Part shown: positions 53,429 through 61,591 of the stretch, in pieces | Numbering within the stretch: the first letter of the stretch is position 1 | Layout of the letters: each line of letters begins with the position of its first letter | Source of the DNA: Microbacterium trichothecenolyticum | GTDB lineage: Bacteria; Actinomycetota; Actinomycetes; Actinomycetales; Microbacteriaceae | Length of the DNA: 64,000 nt | Assembly: GCF_000956465.1 (NCBI RefSeq) | Contig: NZ_JYJA01000033.1 | Coordinates: forward strand, 155,650-219,649 | Direction of reading: 5' to 3' | Notes under the pieces: generated by a model | Database searches by the model: none | Seen by the model: only the letters and a program-made list of their open reading frames with translations | Told to the model about the DNA's origin: nothing | Translations under genes and position numbers: made by a program

Positions 53429-53881
53429 ATGACCACCACCGTCGACTACGCCGGCGTCGCAGGACTCGCCGGGACCGATCTCGGCTGGACCGAGTGGCTC
53501 GAGGTCACGCAGGAGCGCGTGAACCTCTTCGCCGACGCCACCGACGACCACCAGTGGATCCACGTCGACCCCGAGCGCGCGGCCGAGGGCCCGTTCGGCG
53601 GCGCCATCGCGCACGGCTTCCTGTCGCTGTCGCTGACCGTGAAGTTCTGGTCCGAGCTGTTCGATGTCACCGGCGTGACCACGCGGGTCAACTACGGCCT
53701 CGACAAGGTGAGGTTCGTGTCGCCGGTGAAGGTCGGCGCGCGCGTGCGCGGCGGGGCCGTCATCGCCGAGGTCACGGAGATCCCCGGCGGCTACCAGTTC
53801 GCCGTCGACCAGACCATCGAGATCGAGGGCGGGGGCAAGCCCGCCCTCGTCGCACGCGGCCTCTACCGCTTCTACGCCTGA
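53429..53881 (+). CDS. MaoC-family enoyl-CoA hydratase
   Basis: This is a 150-residue single-hotdog (R)-specific hydratase. The active-site motif DDHQWIHVDPERAAEGPFGG lies at about 35-54 with the catalytic Asp and His, followed by IAHGFLSLSL. It hydrates the aryl-enoyl-CoA to the 3-hydroxyacyl-CoA. The ATG at 53429 has GAAGGAG upstream. Neighbours on both sides are acyl-CoA enzymes of the same operon. Confidence 0.9.
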   Translation: MTTTVDYAGVAGLAGTDLGWTEWLEVTQERVNLFADATDDHQWIHVDPERAAEGPFGGAIAHGFLSLSLTVKFWSELFDVTGVTTRVNYGLDKVRFVSPVKVGARVRGGAVIAEVTEIPGGYQFAVDQTIEIEGGGKPALVARGLYRFYA

Positions 53882-53888
53882 CCTCCGC

Positions 53889-53932
53889 GGTCGCCGAGCT
53901 GGTCGAAGCGCCCTTCGACCGGCTCGAGGACC
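53889..53932. repeat. REP-like palindromic element between hydratase and ligase genes
   Basis: An imperfect inverted repeat of about 20 bp per arm (53889-53908 with 53913-53932) and loop CGCC. The inner 8 bp GGTCGAAG/CTTCGACC pair perfectly. Elements of this wording (GTCGAAG followed by CTTCGAC) are, as I recall, dispersed intergenic repeats in Microbacteriaceae. Here it sits inside an operon and may tune expression of the CoA ligase or stabilise the upstream mRNA. Confidence 0.65.
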
Positions 53933-53966
53933 CGACAGACTCCTCGAGGGAGAGGACACCGCAACG

Positions 53967-55490
53967 ATGCACAAGGGGATCGGGTTCTGGCTCGCGAAAC
54001 GGCGCCTGAAGGACCCCGACAAGACCGCCGTCGTCTTCGGCGACCACGAGCTGACGTACCGAGAGCTGGCGGACGCCGCCGACCGCGTCGCCGCCGTGCT
54101 CTGGCACCGCGGCATCCGTCGCGGCGACGCCGTCGCGTACATCGGCGAGAACAGCCCGCAGTTCCTCGAGGTGATGTTCGGCGCCGCGCAGCTCGGGGCG
54201 GTGTTCGTGCCGGTCAACACCCGTCTGGCCGCCCCCGAGGTGCAGCACCTGCTGGTCGACTCCGCGGCGCGGGCCGTGGTGCTCGACCCGGAGTTCCTCG
54301 AGCGGGCGATGCCGGGCGTGGAAGCCGGCCGGATCGCTCACGTCATCGTCACGGGCGAGGGCCTTGCCGAGCACCCCGGTCTCGCGCGGCTCACCGCCAC
54401 CGCACCCGGCGGCCACACCGTCGCCGACGTCGACCTCGACGACCCGGCCGCCATCGTCTACACGTCGGGCACCACCGGCAGGCCGAAGGGCGCCGTGCTC
54501 ACCCACGGCAACCTCACGTGGGTCGCGCTCAACTGCATCGTCGACTACGACGTGGTCTCGACCGACGTGTCGCTCATGATCTCGCCGCTCTTCCACGTCG
54601 CCTCACTCGGCATGGGCGCGCTTCCGGTGCTCCTGAAGGGCGCGACGCTGGTGCTCGAGAAGGGCTTCGAGCCGGGCCGCGCGCTGGCGCTCATCCAGGA
54701 GCGCGGCATCACGATGCTCAGCGGCGTCCCGACGACCTACCAGCTGATGGCCGACCACCCCTCGTGGGCGTCCACCGACCTCTCGACCCTGCGCAAGCTC
54801 ACCTGCGGCGGGTCCGCCGTGCCCACCCGCATCCTCAACGCATACGAGGAGCGGGGACTGTCGTTCTCGCAGGGGTACGGCATGACCGAGACCTCCCCCG
54901 GCGCGACATCGCTCTCGCCCGCGATGACCCGAGTGAAGCAGGGCAGCGTGGGACTGCCTCACTTCTTCACCGAAGTCCGCATCACCGATGAGCACGGCGA
55001 CGTCGTGCCGCGGGGGACCGTGGGTGAGATCGAGGTCGCGGGTCCCAACGTCTTCCTCGGGTACCACGGACTGCCCGAGGCCAGCGCATCCGCCTTCACC
55101 GCGGACGGATGGTTCCGCTCGGGCGATCTCGGCTACCTCGACGCCGACGGCTACCTCTACATCTCAGATCGGCTGAAGGACATGATCATCTCGGGAGGCG
55201 AGAACATCTACCCCGCCGAGGTCGAGAACCTCATCGCCGACATCGAGGGCATCTCGGGCGTGGCCGTCGTCGGCGTTCCCGACGAGCGCTGGGGGGAGGT
55301 CCCGTGGGCCGTCGTCACACTCCGCGAGGGCGCCGAAGTCGACACCGAGATCGTCCGCGCGCACCTCGACGGCCTGCTCGCGCGCTACAAGCTGCCCAAG
55401 AACGTCGTCGTCGTCGAGGATCTGCCCCGCACCGCCTCGGGCAAGGTGCGCAAGGCGGACCTCCGCGCCCGCTACGGGGAGAGCCGATGA
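53967..55490 (+). CDS. Acyl-CoA ligase (ANL superfamily), probable hydroxycinnamate/phenylpropionate CoA ligase
   Basis: This is a 507-residue adenylating ligase. Core motifs are YTSGTTGRPKGAVLTHGN (about 168-185), GYGMTETSPG (about 305), SDRLKDMIISGGENIYP (about 400) and the C-terminal catalytic Lys in RTASGKVRKA (about 495). It forms acyl-CoA from acid, ATP and CoA. The neighbouring dehydrogenase, hydratase, SDR and amidohydrolase imply an aryl-propenoic or aryl-propionic acid. The ATG at 53967 lies 9 bp after the AGAGGA element. It couples to the DUF3237 gene by ATGA. Confidence 0.9.
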   Translation: MHKGIGFWLAKRRLKDPDKTAVVFGDHELTYRELADAADRVAAVLWHRGIRRGDAVAYIGENSPQFLEVMFGAAQLGAVFVPVNTRLAAPEVQHLLVDSAARAVVLDPEFLERAMPGVEAGRIAHVIVTGEGLAEHPGLARLTATAPGGHTVADVDLDDPAAIVYTSGTTGRPKGAVLTHGNLTWVALNCIVDYDVVSTDVSLMISPLFHVASLGMGALPVLLKGATLVLEKGFEPGRALALIQERGITMLSGVPTTYQLMADHPSWASTDLSTLRKLTCGGSAVPTRILNAYEERGLSFSQGYGMTETSPGATSLSPAMTRVKQGSVGLPHFFTEVRITDEHGDVVPRGTVGEIEVAGPNVFLGYHGLPEASASAFTADGWFRSGDLGYLDADGYLYISDRLKDMIISGGENIYPAEVENLIADIEGISGVAVVGVPDERWGEVPWAVVTLREGAEVDTEIVRAHLDGLLARYKLPKNVVVVEDLPRTASGKVRKADLRARYGESR

Positions 55491-55948
55491 CGCACGAACC
55501 GCCGGTGCCTTCGCTGGAACGCGCGTTCGAGGTCGTCGCCGACCTCGGCCCGCTCGAGGACCACGGCATGACGCGTGCCGGCCACCGCCGCGTCATCCCG
55601 GTGGTCGGCGGCACGATCACCGGCGACTTCACCGGCACGATCCTCTCCGGCGGCGCCGACTGGCAGACCGTTCGCGCCGATGGATCGGTCGAGATCGACG
55701 GGCGCTACAGCGCGCGCGGCGACGACGGGTCGCTTCTCTACATCCGCGCCCGGGGTGTGCGCAGCGGCGACCCGGCGGTGCTCGACGCGCTCCTGCGCGG
55801 CGAGGACGTCGATCCCGCCGACTACTACTTCCGCGCCGCGCTCACGCTCGAGTCGGCCGCGCATCCCGAGTTCGAACGGTCGGTCTATCTCGCCTCGTAC
55901 ATCCGCGAGGCGCACCGCGTGCAGTACGTGGCCTACCGCGTGACCTAG
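55487..55948 (+). CDS. DUF3237 protein
   Basis: This is a 153-residue protein of the DUF3237 family, seen in the opening PSLERAFEVVADLGP, the GGTITGDFTGTILSGGADWQ strand pair and the ending FERSVYLASYIREA. The fold is a small beta barrel. No enzyme activity has been assigned to the family that I know of, although members recur in aromatic-acid gene clusters. Here the start is locked to the CoA ligase stop (ATGA), so it is made together with the ligase and may bind a pathway intermediate (inference). Confidence 0.8.
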   Translation: MTHEPPVPSLERAFEVVADLGPLEDHGMTRAGHRRVIPVVGGTITGDFTGTILSGGADWQTVRADGSVEIDGRYSARGDDGSLLYIRARGVRSGDPAVLDALLRGEDVDPADYYFRAALTLESAAHPEFERSVYLASYIREAHRVQYVAYRVT

Positions 55949-55960
55949 CGCGGCCGGGTC

Positions 55961-56821
55961 TCAGTCGACGAGTCCCGCGAAATCGCGAACGGCCGGGAAG
56001 GCGAACTCCCGGTGCCGCCGGGTGAAGAGCTCGGCGGAGCGGTCGGCGGGCCAGTCATCGCCCATGTACTGCCGCGGCAGCCGCGGGTCGGCGCGCAGCA
56101 GTGCGAGCCAGTCGGCCACGAGGAGCGTCCGCGCCGTGACGGCAGGCAGGTCGGCGGCGGCGTCCTCCCCCTCCCAGTGCTCGATGAACTCGTCGTGGGC
56201 GGCGCGGATGCCCTCGATGTCCCAGGCGACGCGCACCGTCTCGGCCATCGGGAAGCCGGCGAGCTCCGTCGCCGAGAAGGCATTGACGGATGCCGGGGGC
56301 AGCTCCGGGATGATCGCCTCGAGCGCAGCGGCCAAGTCCACCGAACCGGGCGCGATCCACAGTCCGTCGCGCAGCACTGCGAACCCCGACCAGGTGAGTG
56401 TCGCGCGCAGCCGGTGCCGGAGGTCGCGCAGGTGCTCGGGAACGGTGAAGGTCACGAGGGTCCAGCCCTCGCCCTGCGGCTCGAACGGAGCCGGGCCGTT
56501 GACGCGGCCGGACGCCTCGCGCAGCACCTCGCTGCCGTGCGATGTCAGCTCGAATCCGATCTCACGCCCGAGACGCCGGCGCTCGAGGAGTCCGCTCTCG
56601 ACCATGCGATCGAGGTTGGTCCGCACCGCCGAGGCGGCAACGCCCGCACTCTCGAGCGTGCCGATCAGCACGCTGGCCCGTAACGGCTCGAAGTAGCGGT
56701 CGCACACGAACTCGCCGAAGAACGCCAGCAGCAGCTGCCGCGGCTTGCGCGTCAGCACCGACGTCTCGAGGAGCGACGCTCCCGCCGCCGGCGATGTCGC
56801 GCGTACGTTAGCCACGCTCAC
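55961..56821 (-). CDS. PaaX-family transcriptional regulator
   Basis: This is a 286-residue PaaX-like regulator. The N-terminal winged helix reads TRKPRQLLLAFFGEFVCDR and ASAVRTNLDRMVESGLLERRRLGRE (about 20-85), then the central and C-terminal PaaX domains (APFEPQGEGWTLVTFTVPE; VAWDIEGIRAAHDEF; FTRRHREFAFPAVRDF). PaaX proteins bind aryl-CoA thioesters such as phenylacetyl-CoA. The GTG at 56821 overlaps the ATPase stop (GTGA) with GGAGG upstream, so the regulator is the last gene of the transporter operon and convergent with the CoA ligase operon. It probably senses an aryl-CoA produced by that ligase. Confidence 0.87.
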   Translation of the reverse strand: MSVANVRATSPAAGASLLETSVLTRKPRQLLLAFFGEFVCDRYFEPLRASVLIGTLESAGVAASAVRTNLDRMVESGLLERRRLGREIGFELTSHGSEVLREASGRVNGPAPFEPQGEGWTLVTFTVPEHLRDLRHRLRATLTWSGFAVLRDGLWIAPGSVDLAAALEAIIPELPPASVNAFSATELAGFPMAETVRVAWDIEGIRAAHDEFIEHWEGEDAAADLPAVTARTLLVADWLALLRADPRLPRQYMGDDWPADRSAELFTRRHREFAFPAVRDFAGLVD

Positions 56822-57639
56822 GCGGCCTCCGGTCGGACGGCCTCGCCGCGCTTCGCGCGCTGAATCTGCTCGTACACGTGCGTGCGCAGCTCGGTGAACC
56901 GGGGCAGCGCCCGCGTCGTGATCTGGTCGCGCTCGGGCGCGAGGTCGATCGCGAGGTCCTCCTGCACCCACGTGGGAGACTTCGACAGCACGATGACACG
57001 CTCGCCGAGGTACACCGACTCGTCGATGTCGTGCGTGACGAACAGGATCGACATGCCGCGCTCGCGGTGCAGCGCCCGCACCAGATCCTCGAGGTCGGCG
57101 CGCGTCTGCGCGTCGACGGCGGCGAACGGCTCGTCCATGATGAGCACCTCGGGCTGGTAGGCCACAGCGCGCGCGATCGCCACGCGCTGCTGCATGCCCC
57201 CGGACAGCTGCCACGGATAGCTCTTGGCGGCATGGTCGAGGCCCACCGCGACGAGCGCATCGTCGATGAGACGATCGCGGTCGGTGCGCGACAGCTTCTT
57301 GTGCTTGAGGGGCAGCTCGACGTTGCCGCGCACCGTCAGCCACGGGTACAGGCTGCGCCCGTACTCCTGGAAGACCAAGGCCATGTTCGGCGGCGGAGCG
57401 GTGACCCGCCGCCCGCCGAGCTCCACGACGCCCGACGTCGGCTTGAGCAGTCCCGCGATGCACTTCAGCAGCGTCGTCTTGCCGCACCCCGAGGGGCCGA
57501 CGATGCACACCAACTCACCGGCATCCATCCGGAATCCGATGTCGCCGATCGCCTCGACGTTCCCGGTCGACGACTCGTAGACCTTGCGCAGGTGCTCGAC
57601 GTTCAAGAGCGTCTGTGCTGTTCGAAGCGAGTCAGGCAC
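56818..57639 (-). CDS. ABC transporter ATPase (SsuB/TauB/NrtD-like)
   Basis: This is a 273-residue ATPase. Walker A GPSGCGKTT is near 48-56, the Q-loop FQEYGRSLYPW near 93, the signature LSGGMQQRVAIARA near 142, Walker B VLIMDEPFAAVDA near 165 and the switch His in THDIDESV near 202. It powers the two permeases encoded just upstream. The start is GTG at 57639 with AAGGAGG upstream, overlapping the permease end by 8 nt. Transporters of this class carry sulfonates, nitrate, pyrimidines or aromatic acids; context points to an aromatic acid. Confidence 0.92.
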   Translation of the reverse strand: MPDSLRTAQTLLNVEHLRKVYESSTGNVEAIGDIGFRMDAGELVCIVGPSGCGKTTLLKCIAGLLKPTSGVVELGGRRVTAPPPNMALVFQEYGRSLYPWLTVRGNVELPLKHKKLSRTDRDRLIDDALVAVGLDHAAKSYPWQLSGGMQQRVAIARAVAYQPEVLIMDEPFAAVDAQTRADLEDLVRALHRERGMSILFVTHDIDESVYLGERVIVLSKSPTWVQEDLAIDLAPERDQITTRALPRFTELRTHVYEQIQRAKRGEAVRPEAA

Positions 57640-58456
57640 GCTCCACCTCCTTGATTCCGTGATACCAGCGCAGCACGCGTCGCTCGACGAGACCGAAGAT
57701 CGCCGCGAGCAGGATACCGATGAGGCCGAGCAGCAGGATGCCGCTCCACATCTCGGCGATGAGGTAATTGCGCTGGAAGAAGACGATCTGATAGCCGAGA
57801 CCCGACGACGAGTAGCCGAGCTCGGAGATGACCATGAGGATCAGCGCGATCGACAGCGATTGGCGTACGCCGGCCATGATGCGAGGGCTCGCCGCGGGCA
57901 GCACCAGATAGCGCAGCCGCTCCCCTCGCGTCAGCGCGAACGAACGGGCCGTCTCGGTCATGACCGAATCGGTGGAGCGCACGCCCTCGATCGTGTTGAG
58001 GAGGATCGGCCACACCGACCCGATCACGATCACCACGATCTTCATGGCGTCCGTCGGCCCCATCAGCACGACCGCGATCGGAAGGAGCACGGGCGGCGGC
58101 ACGGCACGGAAGAACTCGAGCATCGGCTCGAGCAGCTCCCGCAGCCAGCGGTTCAGGCCGATCAGCGTGCCTGCGACGACGCCGACCACGATCGAGAGCA
58201 CGATGCCGATGGCGAGACGACCGAGGCTGGGCAGCACGTCGGTGACGAAAGCCGGCCCGATCCACGTGTCGACGAACGCCTCGAGGAGCTCAGCGGGCGA
58301 GGGGAAGAACTGCGCCGGGGCGACGGTCGCCCAGATCCCCCAGATCACCACGAGGATGAGCGGCAGACCGATCGCGTACGCCGTGTTCTCGCCGATCTTC
58401 GCCCAGACGCGCGAGCGGGGGCGGGGCGTGACGACGGTGCTCGTGTAGAGGGTCAC
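57632..58456 (-). CDS. ABC transporter permease (SsuC/NMT1-associated), second copy
   Basis: This is a 274-residue permease with about six membrane helices and an EAA-like loop in the region ETARSFALTRGERLRYLVLPAASP. The start is GTG at 58456, which overlaps the stop of the first permease, with GAGGA 7 nt upstream. It probably forms a heterodimer with the adjacent permease. It is part of the transporter operon for an aromatic or other small anion. Confidence 0.9.
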   Translation of the reverse strand: MTLYTSTVVTPRPRSRVWAKIGENTAYAIGLPLILVVIWGIWATVAPAQFFPSPAELLEAFVDTWIGPAFVTDVLPSLGRLAIGIVLSIVVGVVAGTLIGLNRWLRELLEPMLEFFRAVPPPVLLPIAVVLMGPTDAMKIVVIVIGSVWPILLNTIEGVRSTDSVMTETARSFALTRGERLRYLVLPAASPRIMAGVRQSLSIALILMVISELGYSSSGLGYQIVFFQRNYLIAEMWSGILLLGLIGILLAAIFGLVERRVLRWYHGIKEVERA

Positions 58457-59280
58457 AACACTTCCTCTCCTCGCACCGATTGATGCCACGCCAGGGAGCG
58501 GCGCTCGATCGCGCGGAACACCAGGTTGATGAGCAGCCCCAGCAGGCCCGTGACGATCACGAGCGCATAGACGACCGGCCAGTTGCCCGCCGACTGCGCG
58601 AACACGATCTCACGACCGAGTCCCGGGTTTCCGATGAACATCTCCGCCGTGATCGCGAGGATCAGCGCGACCGCAGCAGCCAGGCGCAGGCCGGTCATGA
58701 GATACGGGAGGGCCGTGGGGAGCACGAGGTTCACGATGCGCGAGCCGCGCGACAGCCCGAAGCTGCGCGCGGTGTCGCGGGCGACGGCGTCGACATCGGC
58801 TACGCCGTAGAGGACCTGGATGAAGACCTGCCAGAAGCTCGCGAACACGATGATGATGAGCGCGGCCTGCAGCTGGTAGCCGTACAGCAGCACCGCGAGC
58901 GGAATGAGGGCGACCGACGGAATCGGCCGCAGGAACTCGACGGTGGTGTGGGTCGCGCGACGCAGGAACGGCACGAGCCCGATGACGGTGCCGAGCACCG
59001 TGGCGAGCACCGTCGCGATCACGAGGCCGATGCCCCAGGCCGTCAGCGTGCGCCCGACGTTGCGCCAGAACTCCAGGTCGCGCATCTCCTGCCCGAGCTG
59101 GGCGAGGGTCTCCGTCGCCGTAGGGAAGTAGCGCGGGTCGACGAGGCCCAAGGTGGGCAGCAGTTGCCACGTCACCAGGAATCCGAGGATGCCGGCGACG
59201 CCGAGCGCGAGCTTTCGCAGCGTGCGCAGCTGTCGCGGGCTCCGCCTCACGGGGGCGGGCACGGCGGCGGCGGTGGCCAT
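58453..59280 (-). CDS. ABC transporter permease (SsuC/NMT1-associated), first copy
   Basis: This is a 275-residue permease. One membrane helix follows the basic start (residues about 25-45), and the cytoplasmic loop reads ARDTARSFGLSRGSRIVNLVLPTA. It is of the same family as the permease that follows, so the system uses two different permease subunits where many relatives use one. The start at 59280 has no strong ribosome binding site. A hairpin stands between it and the binding-protein gene upstream. Confidence 0.9.
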   Translation of the reverse strand: MATAAAVPAPVRRSPRQLRTLRKLALGVAGILGFLVTWQLLPTLGLVDPRYFPTATETLAQLGQEMRDLEFWRNVGRTLTAWGIGLVIATVLATVLGTVIGLVPFLRRATHTTVEFLRPIPSVALIPLAVLLYGYQLQAALIIIVFASFWQVFIQVLYGVADVDAVARDTARSFGLSRGSRIVNLVLPTALPYLMTGLRLAAAVALILAITAEMFIGNPGLGREIVFAQSAGNWPVVYALVIVTGLLGLLINLVFRAIERRSLAWHQSVRGEEVL

Positions 59281-59328
59281 GTGAATCCGATCGACGATGC
59301 GGATGAAGGAGAAAGAGGGCGGGAGGAC

Positions 59329-59357
59329 GACGGATGCCTCGGGGCGAGGCATCCGTC
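59329..59357 (-). terminator. Hairpin between binding-protein and permease genes
   Basis: GACGGATGCCTC (59329-59340) pairs perfectly with GAGGCATCCGTC (59346-59357); the loop is 5 nt. It lies 17 nt after the binding-protein stop. Partial termination here would give the usual excess of binding protein over permeases. The same stem sequence recurs at 62468-62494. Confidence 0.75.
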
Positions 59358-59374
59358 ACCCTCTCGTCGCGTGG

Positions 59375-60358
59375 CTACTGCTGCTGGAGCAGGCGGTCGT
59401 AGTCGGGTTCGGTGTCGATGTACGCGTACTCGACGGCCAGCGCGCCGAGGTCCTCGATGCCGGCGTCGGCGAGGTCCCACGTGAAGGTCGGGAGGGTGAT
59501 GCCCGCCGCCGCCTCCTCGGGGATCTCGAGGTTCGTCGCGATCGCGGCACGCACGGCCTCCTCGTTGCCGGAGGCCCACTCGAGCGCCTCCGCCATCGCC
59601 GCCGAGTACGCTGCGACGAGGTCGGGGTCCTCATCGAGGAGCGCCTGCGTCGTGATGTTCGTGAGCACCGACAGCCCCGGGATGGTCGCCTGGTACGGCT
59701 GCACGACCGAGACACCGCCCTCGCCGAGGATCATCCCCCGGAACGGGTCAGGCGCCCACGCGGCATCCATCGTGCCCGCCTCGAGCTGCGCCGGCACGTC
59801 GGGGAAGGCGACCTCGACGAACTCGATCGTCGAGGGGTCGCCGCCGTCGTCCGCCACGGCCTTGCGGATCGTGAGGTCGCCGGCGGCGCCGATCGTGTTG
59901 ACCGACACCTTCTTGCCGGCGAGGTCGGCGGGGCGCATGATGCCGGAGTCGCCGAGCGCGACGACGGCGTTGACGTCGTCGCCGTCGGCGAGGCTGTTCG
60001 CGTAGTTGCCGACGATCACGACGCCGAGATCCTGCTGGTCGGCGCGGATCGGACCGAACGGCTGGCCGATGGCGAACTGGATGTCGCCGCTGATGAGCGC
60101 CGGGATGGCGTTGGCGCCGCCCTGCGCGGGGACCACCTCGACCTCGAGGCCGTGGTCTTCGAAGATGCCCTCGTCGATCGCGGCCCACAGCGCGCCGGTC
60201 TCGGCGATGGGGAGAGCGGCGACGCGGACGGCGGTGAGCTCGCCCGACGCGCTGTCGTCGGTCGGGCTCGAGGACGGGCCGGCGGCGGAATCGGTGCAGC
60301 CGCTCAGCGCGATCGCGGCGGCGGCGAGCACGCCGATGGTGGCAAGACTCTTCTTCAT
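59375..60358 (-). CDS. ABC transporter substrate-binding lipoprotein (NMT1/THI5-like)
   Basis: This is a 327-residue lipoprotein. The signal peptide ends in the lipobox ALSGC (Cys near 21), followed by a Ser/Asp-rich linker. The mature domain has the NMT1/SsuA pattern (AALPIAETGALWAAIDEGIFEDHGLEVE; GDIQFAIGQPFGP; DAAWAPDPF). It captures a small anion or aromatic outside the membrane for the permeases downstream. The ATG at 60358 follows AGAGG. It is the first gene of the transporter operon and is divergent from the O-demethylation operon. Confidence 0.9.
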   Translation of the reverse strand: MKKSLATIGVLAAAAIALSGCTDSAAGPSSSPTDDSASGELTAVRVAALPIAETGALWAAIDEGIFEDHGLEVEVVPAQGGANAIPALISGDIQFAIGQPFGPIRADQQDLGVVIVGNYANSLADGDDVNAVVALGDSGIMRPADLAGKKVSVNTIGAAGDLTIRKAVADDGGDPSTIEFVEVAFPDVPAQLEAGTMDAAWAPDPFRGMILGEGGVSVVQPYQATIPGLSVLTNITTQALLDEDPDLVAAYSAAMAEALEWASGNEEAVRAAIATNLEIPEEAAAGITLPTFTWDLADAGIEDLGALAVEYAYIDTEPDYDRLLQQQ

Positions 60359-60706
60359 TGACGGGCCTCTCGTGGCAGATGCGGGTTGTGCCGGCGGCCC
60401 GGGTTCCGTCCCAAGAGTCGGAGTCCTCACCGCGGCGTGCCGGACACATGTCATGGTGCGCCACGTCGGATCGATTGTCAATGCTTCCGTGACGCCCGTC
60501 ACGAAACTCGTGAACAATGCGACGCATGCCGAGAAAGCCGGAGGCGATGATGTCCGGCCAATGGAAGCCGCGCAGGAGGCCACGCACGCCGCCCCGCAGG
60601 ATGGAGGCGCACGCACAGCGTGCCTATTGCCATTACCTATGGTCATAGGTATTCTCGGATCCAGCCGGTGCAGCGACGCATCCCGGCAGAGGAAAGGACC
60701 TCGACA
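60359..60706. promoter_or_regulatory. Divergent regulatory region between transporter and O-demethylation operons
   Basis: This 348-bp stretch is without a gene. Besides the plus-strand promoter listed separately, it holds a dyad CGTGAC-GCCC-GTCACG (60488-60503) nested inside ATTGT (60474-60478) and ACAAT (about 60515-60519). On the minus strand TTGACA at 60481-60476 is a good -35 for the binding-protein gene, though its -10 is not convincing. The nested dyads are candidate sites for the PaaX-family regulator. The remaining sequence shows nothing further. Confidence 0.45.
60627..60655 (+). promoter_or_regulatory. Promoter of metF-purU-ligM with an operator filling the spacer
   Basis: TTGCCA (60627-60632) and TATTCT (60650-60655) are spaced by 17 bp. 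The 8-bp perfect dyad TACCTATG-GT-CATAGGTA (60634-60651) occupies that spacer. A repressor bound there would shut off the O-demethylation operon. The AGGTATT half resembles the dyad reported for the PadR-type VanR of Corynebacterium as I recall it. No such regulator gene is visible in the window. Confidence 0.75.
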
Positions 60707-61591
60707 GTGGCTCATTCGATCCCCGTCTCCCCGCAAGCCGCCTCGCTCGTGAACGGCTTCTCGCTCGAGATGACCGGCAAGGACATCGCCGGACTCGAAG
60801 AGGCGCGCGAGCTGATCCCGCAGGGGACGAAGATCAACGTGACGTTCCTCGGAAACGAGGACCTCGAGATGCGCGTCGCGGCCGCCAAGGCGGTCAAGGA
60901 GATGGGCTTCGTGCCGGTCCCCCACCTCTCGGCCCGCCGCCTGCGCTCGCAGGACGAGCTCGAGGAGTTCCTCGGCCGGCTCCAGGAGGTCGGCGCCACC
61001 GAGCACGTCTTCGCCGTGGGCGGCGACCCGGCCGAGCCCGAGGGCCCCTACCCGGACTCACTCACCGTGATCCGTTCGGGCGTGCTCCAGAGGTTCGGCG
61101 TGCGCGAGGTCTCGATCGCCGGCTACCCGGAGGGCCACCCCGACATCTCCGACGACGTGCTGTGGAGCCATCTCGACGAGAAGGCGCTCGCGCTCGCGCA
61201 GCAGGGATTGGATGCGGTGATCCTGACGCAGTTCGCGTTCGACACGGATCCTGTCATGACGTGGATCGACGCGGTGCGCGCCCGCGGGATCGACACGCCG
61301 ATCCGCATCGGCACCCCTGGCCCCGCCGGGATCAAGCGGCTGCTCGGCTTCGCCCGCCGCTTCGGCATCGGAGCGAACGCCATGATCGTGAAGAAGTACG
61401 GCTTCTCGCTCACGAACCTCATGGGCACGGCCGGACCCGACCGCTTCGTGTCGGACCTCGCGACGCTCCTCGCCGACGACCCGGGCTCGGGCGACGTGAA
61501 GCTGCACTTCTACACGTTCGGAGGCCTCGCTGCGACCTCGCAGTGGGCGCGCGAGTTCGTCGCGGCGCAGTCCTCGGGGGCTCGTCGATGA
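60707..61591 (+). CDS. metF: Methylenetetrahydrofolate reductase family protein
   Basis: This is a 294-residue TIM-barrel flavoprotein of the MetF family. GKDIAGLEEARELIPQGTKINVTF opens the fold, HLSARRLRSQDELEEFL and FAVGGDPAEPEGPYP (the folate/flavin region) follow, then LTQFAFDTDPVMTWID. The start is GTG at 60707 with GAGGAAAGGA upstream. In this operon it would run in the oxidative direction, turning the 5-methyl-THF formed by the demethylase into 5,10-methylene-THF. It is coupled to purU by ATGA. A methionine-biosynthetic role is the alternative but less likely beside ligM. Confidence 0.85.
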   Translation: MAHSIPVSPQAASLVNGFSLEMTGKDIAGLEEARELIPQGTKINVTFLGNEDLEMRVAAAKAVKEMGFVPVPHLSARRLRSQDELEEFLGRLQEVGATEHVFAVGGDPAEPEGPYPDSLTVIRSGVLQRFGVREVSIAGYPEGHPDISDDVLWSHLDEKALALAQQGLDAVILTQFAFDTDPVMTWIDAVRARGIDTPIRIGTPGPAGIKRLLGFARRFGIGANAMIVKKYGFSLTNLMGTAGPDRFVSDLATLLADDPGSGDVKLHFYTFGGLAATSQWAREFVAAQSSGARR

